The position numbers and the translations under genes were made by a program. Of a DNA stretch of 64,000 nucleotides, positions 14,701 through 26,700 are shown one piece after another. The notes under the pieces are model-generated. The model saw only the letters and a program-made list of their open reading frames with translations, was not told the DNA's origin and did not search any database. The stretch's first letter is position 1, and every line of letters starts with the position of its first letter. The stretch is from Owenia fusiformis (lineage: Eukaryota; Annelida; Polychaeta; Sabellida; Oweniidae), in NCBI GenBank assembly GCA_903813345.2, contig CAIIXF020000002.1, positions 5,062,001 through 5,126,000 on the forward strand. The letters run 5' to 3'.

Positions 14701-17700
14701 AAAACCGAACGCCAAACAAAACACAATAATATTTGCCATTACAGAAGCTAAGGACAGTATTCACTCAAACATTGTAAAATTGAATGACATAATTAGTGAA
14801 GACATCTTCAACCTTCAGCTTTTGACTTGGAGAGACAGGCCCGTTAGAGTATATGTTTATGGAGATTATGCTTTTTTGGCAACGATATATGGTATTTCTG
14901 GAGCACAAGGGAAATACCCGTGTTTGTGGTGCACGATCCGAAAAGATGATCTTGATATTCCCAGTCACCTGAGATCATCACGTGAAAGGACATTAAAATC
15001 GCTATGTGATGATCATACAAAGTTCAAAAACGAAGGTAAAGGAGTCCTGTCAAATGCGTCAAGTTACAACAATGTGATTCATAAACCTTTGTGGCCTATA
15101 GAAATATCTCATGTCTGTCCTCCCTACCTCCATATATTACTCGGCATTGTAAAGGTACATCACGATATGCTTGAACGTGAATTGCATAAGATAGATCTAC
15201 GTATTGCTAAACTGATGGCCAGAAAGAGTAGCCCATTAGGAGAGACACTTTATGATCAATATGTTAAATCCCTCAGAAATAGAATGATCATACTGAGCAA
15301 AACAGGACATCTTGAAAATGAGATTCAATTCATGGAAACTGAAAATGAAAAATTGAAGGCAGGTGCAACATTAGCAAGTTTCCACAAGAAACTGAGGAAA
15401 CTGGAGACCAAACTCGATGTAAAATCTGGACCCATGGTAGAGCACCTAAATCAAGTTATTCTCAAGAAACAAAACATAATTCAGACAGATTACCACAGCA
15501 GGCAATTCACTGGTAATCATTGCCACAGATACATCAAAAAGAAAGTGAGGAAGGAAATTAGACACGGCCTGAATCAAAAAGTTAAAGAGTTAACAAAAAA
15601 TCCCAAAATTCATGAAACCGTGAACACTATTGGACATACATTTGGAACCCTCAATCGGCTGTACTTCAACATTCACAAAGCTGTTAGCCATATGCTACCT
15701 ATACCTGTAACAGAAATACCAGGAATAGAGACAAATATTGAGTTGTACATGCAATTCTTCCGAGATAACTGCAATAGAAAAACTACTCCAAAAATGCACT
15801 TTCTGGAAGACCATGTAGTCCCTTGGATTCAGAAGTGGGGCTATGGACTTGGTCTTCATGGAGAAAGTGGGTGCGAGAGTATCCATCATGAAATCAACAA
15901 GATGACAAATTTCAAGTCTGTCATTGACAAAAAAGTGAAATACATGGGGATTATGAAAGAGCATCACCTGTCTGTTAAGCCAAACTTGCAAAAATATTGC
16001 AAAGCAAAAACAAAAAAATCAAAATTATCAAAACTACTCAACAAGTAGTTATTAAAAACGCAATAGTGACAGAGCATGGAAAAGAAATATTTAGAGATAC
16101 AATGCTACAAATATACACTATAGTGACAAAATAATTCAAGAACAATAATCATGCATATACCATATATCTGATAGTATGTCTCTGAGTGTATGGACTCTTG
16201 ATTGAATGCATAGCTAAACAGACTGTAAGTACAGCTTTTGACTTTTTAGTGACTTTTTACTTGTTTTTGGAAATTAATTAAAATAGTTATAGGGGTTAGT
16301 AAGACATGAGATGAATTGTAAATGGTAGATTTCTCTATTCCGAATAATTCTGTATTTTTTCATAATATATAAATTCTGATCAAGATATGATTTTTTACTT
16401 TAAAAAACATAAGCATACTTCTGAATTGGCCTATATTCACAAACACTGTGCATTTGACCATCAATGGAATGTTCCTATTTATTCACATATTACAAAAGGG
16501 TTCTCTGTGAATTTTATACCATTGTGAAGAGAATTAATTTTATGTTAAATATATATAACTTTTAAAATGATTTGTTGTTCAAGCACATCAAAATAAGGTA
16601 AAGTTGTGAGGCGGTTTAATTCCAAAAGTCAGCTCCTAGCATAACTGATTTTAATGCTATGGTATCAAGTTAAGCCAGTGTTAGCAGTTAAATCTAAGCG
16701 CGCTATCCTGATATGTGGTAATTAATCATTGTAGCAAGCCTGAGATCATGACATTAATGTTAACATAGGCTACAGTACTGTGGGGGGCTACATCACTGAG
16801 TTCGGCAACAGCTAGGTATATGTTGAAAGCTTTCTTCATTAGGATGTGGAGTGCTGCCAACGTAATTTGACGTGCTCTTCGAGTCTTGGTTATATGGCTT
16901 CCTTTTAGGAAGGACTCTGCAGTACCAACTGATGCTGTATTTGACTGAGCAATTACATTTACCCAACCGCTGTCTGTCAGCCAATCACCAATCACCTTCT
17001 GGAATGCCATTTCTATATGGAGACCTCCAAACATGATCAAGTATTTATCTTCCCCATGTGTATCAGGGTATATCTATTGAATGGTTTTCAGGGAAGCAAA
17101 CAATGGTTGGTCAGCCGCAAGAACTGGTATTTGACCAGGATTTACTATATGTATGTCATGTTTGACTATGTACATACCATGTTTTAACATGGCTAGAGAT
17201 TTTTTCCAAAAGAAAATATATTTAAAATCCCTTCAGTGCAGAGTCTATCTTGCATTTATTCTCAATCATATGTGTGACTCTCATATTGATATGTATAATT
17301 ATGAGTAATTCAATAAAAGCTTATAAAATAGTACAAGGCTTAATACTGAGCCTTGCTGAACACCCGTTTTAATGGTTAAATATATTGTAAAGTAGTTCCT
17401 ATATCACAAGCAACTGTCTGGAATTCACTTAAACAAATACAATTGGTTTAGAGCTAAAATACAACACTAATTCAAATTTCTTAAAAATCTATATGTATTG
17501 GCGGCCATCTTGGATTTTTCTAGAACGAGGCTCCGGATCTCTTGCTGCCTCGAGCCAATTTTTTTCAATTGCCTTCAATTACACTTGTACCAATTTTGGT
17601 GCTTCTATCATAAAAAGAATTATCGTAAGGTGATTAGGCTTAGCTATTTGAAATGCATGTTATTTAAAAACAGCAGACAGCAGGTCCTGTCAAGTGAAAT

Positions 17701-20700
17701 AGTCTTAAACATTGGAAAATATTTATATATAATCCAAAATATCTTTACAATTTGAGGAATTATGGTAAATGAAAACACAGAAAGAAATCCTGTGCTAATC
17801 GCTGATGTGAAGTCAGTCCACCCCAGTGGGGATCAGACCCGTGGAGACCCTTGTGGGTTTAATCATATTAACTCACCTTTAATGCATCTGCATTTTTTAT
17901 GATCTCATCCGAGCATCCCAAAATGTCACCAAAAGTCAGTTTCTCAAGTGTAGTGCCTCGAGGCAGACGGACCAATCGGAACAGCTCTAGCCAGTGATCC
18001 TGGGAGAGAGGCTCTCCACGTACCCATTTCAACACTGGCAAGACATGCTACAAAAGAAATCGAAACAATTCAAGAAAATGGTTTCCATAGAACGACAATA
18101 TCTAATTTTCTTGCGTGATTCTATTAATCAATATGAAACTGTTTTTTTTCCATTTAATTCTCTCATAAAGGTTCTATGAAAATGCAATAGCTAATTTTCT
18201 TCAATGATTTCTATTCAATATAGTGTTACACACTTTTGTTTATTCCTTTTTAAAACCTCTCTTTCCAACTCCATTTTATAACAAGACCCCTTGTATCAAC
18301 AAAACCTCCCTTTAAAACTCCAATTTAAAACAAGACCCCTTCCCCTTGTATCAACAAAACTGTTTCTCATTATTTACTGTATTCATATGAAAATAGTCCA
18401 ATCTCTTCATATAGGGTGACATGGTGAGCAGCATTTCTGGAATGTTTTGAGAAAAGAACATGCAGTGAGATATAACTGACTTACCTTGTAAGTATCAATG
18501 TCTTTCTGCAGCCTCACTGTCATTGTAGTTGTGTCTCCAGTCTTCAACTTCTCGTACCACTGACCAAGAAACTCTTCAAACATGTAGGACTTACCCCTGT
18601 AAATATGAGAGCCATTGTAAAATACATGCATTATCATAAACTATATTGGAGATCATTTTGAGAACATGGAAAGTAATGGAAAACTATGTACTCAGAAAAG
18701 AGATATCTTAAGACATTTTGATTTTTGAATTCTTACAAATACAGGGGCAAGAAATTAAAAAAGAGCCAAATTGAAGATAATGATGCACTTCTATCAGGCA
18801 GCATACATTTGAACAGTTTTAGCGTAAAATTAAGTCTAAATATATTTTCTGTAAATGTTTGTCAAGACAAGGCAACTTAGTGACTGCCTAATAACTGCTA
18901 AATCTGTATATAGCACGTATATAGCAGGTTCATAAATTCACATTTTAAATGGAAAAGTAAAGTCTTAAATATTTTCACCTGAATGAGATCCAGTCCTCTT
19001 TGGCCAGCTCCTGTAGACCATTGTTAAACTCTTCGAACAGTCCCCACATAGACTCATACTTCGTAAGGTCTTCACGCACCTCATCTGCTACGGGGAACTC
19101 TGGGACGTCAAGCTCAAAATGTGCGCAATCAGATCTACAATGAAATCAAATGGTTGCTTTACAACAATTTGGTTGTGTAATTTGTGTTCAACCCCTGATA
19201 GGTAGGCAAAATTGGAAGGGAATAGAAAATGCAGCCTGATTGGTAAAAATGATAAACTTTGCGAACCCATCTTTATGACAATAGACAAAATGAGTGAAAT
19301 CAACAGACAGGAATATTGTAAATTATAATTCTATTGTAGAAACTTCAGGAAGTTTGGTTTTAACAATTGGGGAAAATGGCCTGTCATCTATTGCTAGCAA
19401 AATCCCTGGATTATCAAATACCCATGTAATTTATTATGATTTTAACAAATATTAACATGATCCAAAATCATCAGCATAATCCAAAACAGCCTTACACAAG
19501 TTTCTCACGATTAGCGTCAATTTCTTCAAACTCTTGTTTCCGTTCACGAATAGATGTCACTGCCTTCATTGCAGTTTCTCTATCGCCATCTAGTGAATCA
19601 TTTCCTGGTTTCAACTGGTGCCATCTGGCCGCAAACTTCTCAATTTCTTGCTCAAAGGCTTTCACTCGTGACTGGACATTACTTTTCATAACATCAACCT
19701 ACAAAGGAAATACATTGGATTACATTAAAATTGGTTTTATATGTTATATATCAATTACTAAACTTATAACAAATCTTCAGGAATCAAGTATTAAAAACAC
19801 AAAAGAGTGATTTGCAAACATTAAGAATTATTATTGGACTTAGCTTGTGTGTTTTCAGATAAACATGCATCATACTATGAATCTATGATTTCAGATATAT
19901 TTAGGCAAAATTAATCTGATATTCGAAATGTAAAGTGTCTCCGTTTATTTGACTTTTAAGACCTTGCATCATACAGAAAGAAATTTGGGTATTTTTGATA
20001 TAAAAATTGTCAACATAGGTTATCAATGGATGGGCCAAACTATAATAATGTTGGGGATTCTAATTGAAAATACCTGTTCTTTGACCATCAGTTGATGGCT
20101 CTCCATCATAAGTTCAAACTTATCCCAGCGTCCCCGGAGTGTTGTCAAAGTATCAACACCACCTCCTGCCACGGATCTTAGAAGCTTGTTCTTCGTCTCG
20201 GCTTTTTCAAAAAGAGGCTGTACCTGAAAGAATCAAGGCACAATCGGTTGTAATTTTTGGCTGTGGGATGGGAATTTCCTTTTCACATTTTTCAGATTTT
20301 CGTTTCAAACTTCTAAATACTTCTTTAATATTTGGCTCAAACTTCAAATTTTACATAAAAACACTTGTGTATTGACCCTACCTCTGATTTGGTTTTGCCA
20401 AACTCTTGGTGTTTAGCATTAGCCTCCCCAATCTCCTCAACAGTCTGAGGCCTTGCACTAAGAGTCTCCATGGCACCATTTAGGAAGGTGTCTATTGCCC
20501 CAAGGTCAGTTGTGATGGACTTGCGTAAAGCATTCAGGAGTGAGTCAAACAGTCTCTGGATATGGTCATCTACAACTGCTTTAACAGGGTTGCAACTCAC
20601 TGTGATACAGTCAACCTTGATTTGGCTGGAAATGAGATAAGATTGCATAAATATACAATTAGGCATTGAGGAGTGAGTCAAACAGTCTCTGGATGTGGTC

Positions 20701-23700
20701 ATCTACAGTCAACCTTGATTTGGCTGGAAATGAGATAACATTAGAGATGAGATGCAAAATGCAATATAATCTAAAGATTTACCTTCCAGTTATCTAAAAA
20801 TCTGTTTAAAACTATACCATTGGATTTCTATGGGAATTCCGAAGAGAATATTCTAAGGATTAATGTAGGTGTGAGCATTACATAATTTGAGAAATTATTA
20901 GCATAAATGAAATCTATTTAAAACAGAATTCATCTTATTGAAAAGATGATTCCAAGCCCTCTGAAGTTTGAAAAATGAGAAATATTTTTGGATTATATGG
21001 TGTAATCTTATAGTCAATAAAAGTTTTAAAAGTGTATTCATGTTTTTTTAGATGAAAACCATAAGCGAAATGCATGAAAAAACTGCCCCGATTCATTCTT
21101 CATACAACTAGCGGTCCTCTGAACAAAATCCATGGACTGGTATTTCAGTTATTATCTGGACACACTAATGAAAAGACGGATGGCTTCACTGTATCACAAA
21201 AATGTTCATTCATGGGAATTCTAATAATTGCTACTGAATAATATTCTGGTTTGAAAAAGTCACTATACCCCAGTGGGACTAATTGTACTGCTGAATGGAA
21301 AGATTAAGCGAATACTAATTGTATAATGATGTTGATTTTGCATCGACACAATATCCTTTCTCTTTCAATAATTAATCACTTAAAAAGAGTCCAATAATAT
21401 TTGTTCAACATTCATTATTTACAAAGCGGCTATTCAGGAAAAGCATTAAAAAGATCACATAAATTCACATAATATAGTGGATTAGTGGAAGCAATAGTCT
21501 GAAACTGAATTTTCAAATTTTATTGTAAATACAGTGTGCTGATATGTCTAATCAACTTTTGTTGTGATTGTTCGTTAGTTGAAGTTTGTTAGCAAAAACA
21601 GTACAAATATAAGAGAAACACAGCATTCACTCTCACAATGTGGATGGTTGTCTTAGTAACCATTGGCAGATACATTCACAAAGTTTTAGGATAAACTCCG
21701 AGATGGAAAATGTAACATTTAACCTCAGCATGGACAAAATTAACAATTTTGGAAATGATAGAGATATAAGTTTCACAAATATTTCAGTCACACTCTTTAA
21801 CAGCAATTTTCTGAAGATGACAAATGCTGTTCTTTATTCCGTTTTTCAACTGTTGTTGCCTAATATTGTGGCAGGACTTGGACTAATAGGGAACCTACTG
21901 TCATTCTTGGTGCTTTCAAAGGAGAAAGTTTCAAACACAAGAATATTTCTTCTAAAGACGCTAACTATAACAGACTCAACTTTTCTCCTACTGACCATTC
22001 CTTTTTCTGTGAATGGCAGGCACCAAATTGGGGATATAACCTTTAACGTGGACATATCTGATTTTATTTATTTATTACTACCGAGTTTATCTGCAGCATC
22101 TACTCTCACAACTTGGATGGTTGTCTTAGTAACCATTGACAGATACATGCACATAACAAAGCCAATCCGTGTAAAGACACTGTTAACTGTGAAACGAATG
22201 AAATGGACTGTAGGGTGCCTCGTAGTAGGAGCATGCCTCTACAATGTACCTAGATATTTTGAATGGCATCATGGTGATGGTACTTGCTTATTAAGTTGTA
22301 ATCCAAGCTATAACCTTATATATAATGTGATTTTAAATGCAACCTTAAGGTACTTTGGACCAGTTTTCATAGTTTCTATTCTTAATGTGAGATTAGTTAA
22401 GGCCATCCAAAACTCCCAATCAAAACTTAAGCAGATGACATGTAAAGAAATTGAGGAAAGAAATCATGGCATTACAATGATTGCAATTGTGTCAGTATTT
22501 ATGATATGTTCAATATCAAGTTTGGTGACTGAAGTCACAAACATGCTATCGATGTATAATATTATTTCACTGCCAATTTTCAAACAAATTATGATGGACA
22601 CTGTCTCCAATTTTTTTCTTGTATGCAATTCATCGTTTAATTTTGTAATATACTTCATGATAGGAAAATCGTTTAGGAAGAAGTTAAAACAATTATTTAA
22701 GGGAAAGAATAACAATACACCAATTCACTAATGAGTTAGCAATTCATGATTACACTAATTTAAATAATAGTAATTCACAAATGGAAAAACAATTCACAGA
22801 TGGGATACCAATTCACAAATGGAGTAACAATTCATGATTGGAATAACAATTCACAGATGGAATACCAATTCACAAATGGAATAACAATTTACAAATGGAA
22901 TAACAATGCACAGTTGAATAACAATTCACAAATGGAATAACAATTCACAAATGGAATAACAATTCACAGATGGAATACCAATTCACAAATGGAATAACAA
23001 TTCACAAATGGAATACCAATTCACAGATGGAATACCAATTCACAAATGGAATAACAATTCACGATTGGAATAACAATTCACAGATGAAATACCAATTCAC
23101 AAATGGAATAACAATTCACGATTGGAATGACAATTCACAGATGGAATACCAATTCACAAATGGAAATAACAATTCACGATTGGAATAACAATTCACAAAT
23201 GGAAATAACAATTAGCAAATGGAATAACAATTCACAAATGGAATAACAATTCACAGACGGAATACCAATTCACAAATGGAATAACAATTCACGATTGGAA
23301 TAACAATTCACAGATGGAATACCAATTCACAAATGGAATAACAATTCATGATTGGAATAATAATTCACAGATGAAATACCAATTCACAAATGGAATAACA
23401 ATTCACGATTGGAATAACAATTCACAAATGGAAATAACAATTAACAAATGGAATAACAATTCACAAATGGAATAAAAATGCACAATTGGAATAACAATTT
23501 ACAAATGGAATAACAATGCACAATTGGAAAAACAATTCATAAATGGAATAACAATTCACGATTGGAATAACAATTCACAAATGGAATAACAATTCACGAT
23601 TGGAATAACAATTTTCAAATGGAATAACAATGCACAATTGAAATTACAATTTACAAATGGAATAACAATTCACAAATGGAATAAAAATGCACAATTGGAA

Positions 23701-26700
23701 TAACAATTTACAAATGGAATAACAATGCACAATTGGAAAAACAATTCATAAATGGAATAACAATTCACGATTGGAATAACAATTCACAAATGGAATAACA
23801 ATTCACGATTGGAATAACAATTTTCAAATGGAATAACAATGCACAATTGGAATAACAATTCACAAATGGAATAACAATTCACAAATGGAATAACAATGCA
23901 CAATTGAATAACAATTTACAGATGGAATAACAATTTACAAATGGAATAACAATTCACAAATAGAATAACAATTTACAAATGGAATAACAATGCACAATTG
24001 AATAACAATTCACAAATGGAATAACAATTCACGATTGGAATAACAAATTACGAATGGAATAACAATTCACAATTGACCTGCGATCAGAATTCAAGTATTT
24101 TGTTTGTGGATACTGTTGTCATGTATTTCGTCTTATTGGTATGACGTCATATAAAAATGATATTAGACATGATGGAGGGACAAAATGGAGGACACATGGC
24201 AGTTTTGAGCTGAAAATATTATCGTTTCTTTTATGAAAGCAATGGGTCGGATATTTACCAGGTATGCCGATTTGACTAGATCGTGAGTTTATCTTTATAT
24301 GTGTGAAGTTTCGGTGAAATTCAAACTAAACATTGATGCCTATAAGTGCCCCCCATTTTTATCAAAATCGGGGGGCGCTTAACTGCTATCTAAATCATGT
24401 CAGTAGGATCTAAGACTTGGCATGTGCCTAGAATGAATGTTGATCTAGTCAAATCGAACACTTTTGTGAAAAATAAATCAATAAAGCACGAAATATAGAA
24501 GATAATCTCTCAAAATCAAACATCTAAAGATGAGTGGCCTAATTGTGATGTCACTACAAGATAGAATCCATCCAGTGATCGCAAATCATCAATTGAATAA
24601 CAATTCACAAATGGAATAACAACTGATGAATATCATTGTATAATATATTCCAAATGGAGCAATAAGGTATTAATAATATAATAAACATAATAAATTGCTT
24701 AAAATACAAGTTTTTTCATTCCCCTTAAATGTGGCCCAAAGCACAGCCACTTACACATGTACTGTTGTAATCTTTGTACAATGAATCAATAACTGAATAA
24801 AAAAATCCACTTAATATTATACATGTACAAGGTTTCAAAAACAATGGTGCTCTCTAATGTAGAAAAAGATCTTAATGATGTAGAATGAATTTTGAATGAT
24901 GTCCCTAAGATTATTTGCATTCAACAATAAGTGTTTTACAGTGATAACACATAACTGCTCCAAATTAGAAAACAGCAACTCCATGGAGTAGTAGATCTCA
25001 CTGAACAAAACATATAACTCTTTGTCATGCAGTACTCAGTTGCCAGGCATTAGCATATAAAATTGGAACCAAATCCATCAACTATAGTATTTGAGTTATC
25101 AAAGGTTGATTTTTATGAAAAATGGTGACTGTGCAGTGAGTATTTTAAATTAAGTAGCCATATTCCTACTCCAGCAGAGATCCTACAGTCAATATGGTAC
25201 AACGAAAATGGGACTTCTGCGCATGTTAAGATTTTTCGTCAAAACTCAACTTTTGTTCAAGTTGATACGATTGTCTTTCGAACTAGAGACTTACCTCATT
25301 CAAAAGATCATAAAAGACTTTATCTATACTGAAAATCTTAGATCCAAACATAGTAGAATACGCCGTCAGTCCGCATTTGATTTTTTGAAGTGAGTTTCGT
25401 AGATCGTCAGATTTCTCCGACTGATATCGGGTTATCTCAAACTGGTTCGTTTATAAATACGAATTTCTTTACCGTTGTAAGGCGCATGCGCAAAATTGAT
25501 TTATAAACCTTATTGGTTGATGGTTTTTCTCCTGCGCATGCGTGAAGTCTGATGAACACTTATGACGAAGACCGGAGCAAACATTACTAGCTCTCAAACG
25601 AAATTCCAAGATTCAGGTCATTTCGCCGTGTTTGCTAAGCGTGTATACGTGAATGACAAGCTGTTTTGAGTAGATCGGGTACCTGTTTTAGACACAACAT
25701 TGATTTAGCTTGACATTGATGTGCACATTGGTACTTTTGAGCATGTTAATACAAGTTTTTACACGCTTAGCACGAGACGGGTTTTCGAAAAATCTGTTAT
25801 CTGATTCACTCGATTATCGTATGGATATGTATTTCTGCTGACATTTCAACACCACATCACATAGAATTACGATGCAGAATGATAATAAAACACAAAACAA
25901 CTACTAAATTCCACTTGTTATTTCACAGGAGCTAAAAATGCAAACTGCCTAGATTCTTTGTAAGGGTCGTCAGACATCGGATTGGCCGCCATATTTGAAA
26001 TGAAAATATCACTAAATAGAGGTCTGCGCATGCCTCAACATTTCGACTGCCTAGCAAATGCCATAAGGTCAAACAGAGGTCACATGATTCATGATGATGT
26101 CAGAGGTCAAGAAGTAACAACTGAGTAATTCATTTACCAAAATTTTCACAATGAGGATCTCCCAACCAGATCAAAATCTCCTCAGGGCCCATCAATAAAT
26201 CACTAAAAACATCTTACCTTGGTAGTTTCTCAGCATCTCTACCCCTGGCTTTGAGTGCCTTGAAATTCCTCTCCCAGTCTTGCAGTGAGTGTAGTTGACT
26301 CTCAACATATTCATCTAAGTCCAGTGCCCCTAACACAACCCAGTCCTGTAGTGTTAAAGCATATACTTATAACATGTGGAACCTAGTCTTAAAGATTCAG
26401 ATTTACTCCCTGGTAAGAATGGAATTTAGGATTAATTGTCATCAGTTTTCCAAAATAATCAAGGAACATCCACAGGAATTTGTCCAAAACCTTATCTTTA
26501 TGACACATCCACCCAAATACAAGCAAGTTGATCCAATCAAGTAAGGGATGAGACATGTAAAATATGGGGTTTATACTTTCCTAGTTATATTTGATAAAGC
26601 ATTTACACTTTTTGTGAGCGTAACGAATATCTAACAAATTTCCTGACTCATCTTTTCAGTTTAATTCCTAATGATTTACCTTGAACTTTTCTTGGACTGC

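Larger units (their letters stand above)
12258..16782 (+). mobile_element. RAG1-N-like (N-RAG-TP-type) DNA transposon, apparently complete
   Basis: A 4525-bp element begins CACAGTACTG (12258-12267) and ends with the inverted copy CAGTACTGTG (16773-16782). GGGGG directly abuts both ends (12253-12257 and 16783-16787), a 5-bp target duplication. A 13-bp motif, AACATTAATGTCA, recurs just inside both ends in inverted orientation (12288-12300 and 16749-16761). A 5-bp GC-rich duplication and CAC-starting ends are established for Transib/RAG elements. Inside is a single open gene without stop or frameshift. The insertion splits the EEADT-family gene, which proves the boundaries. The identity with molluscan N-RAG-TP elements is recalled, not searched. 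Confidence 0.88.
8949..17663. mobile_element. Large TTAA-flanked DNA transposon (about 8.7 kb incl. nested insertion)
   Basis: The ends are inverted copies of each other. Positions about 8949-9130 (plus) match the complement of about 17495-17663, sharing CTTTTTATGATAGAAGCACC and GGCTCGAGGCAGCAAG. TTAA occurs at 8945-8948 and 17664-17667, right where the similarity fades, consistent with a TTAA target duplication as in piggyBac or Kolobok superfamilies. Inside is the broken minus-strand EEADT-family gene and, within that, the 4.5-kb RAG1-N-like transposon. Without the nested insert the element would be about 4.2 kb. The alternative is two independent copies of one repeat in inverted orientation. 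Confidence 0.6.

Noticed and set aside
22970-23188. Open frame with [10 protein letters not shown] repeats
   Set aside because: Artefact of the 19-bp minisatellite.
22738-24076. CRISPR-like regular repeats
   Set aside because: Repeats are head-to-tail without unique spacers, in an animal genome. It is a minisatellite.
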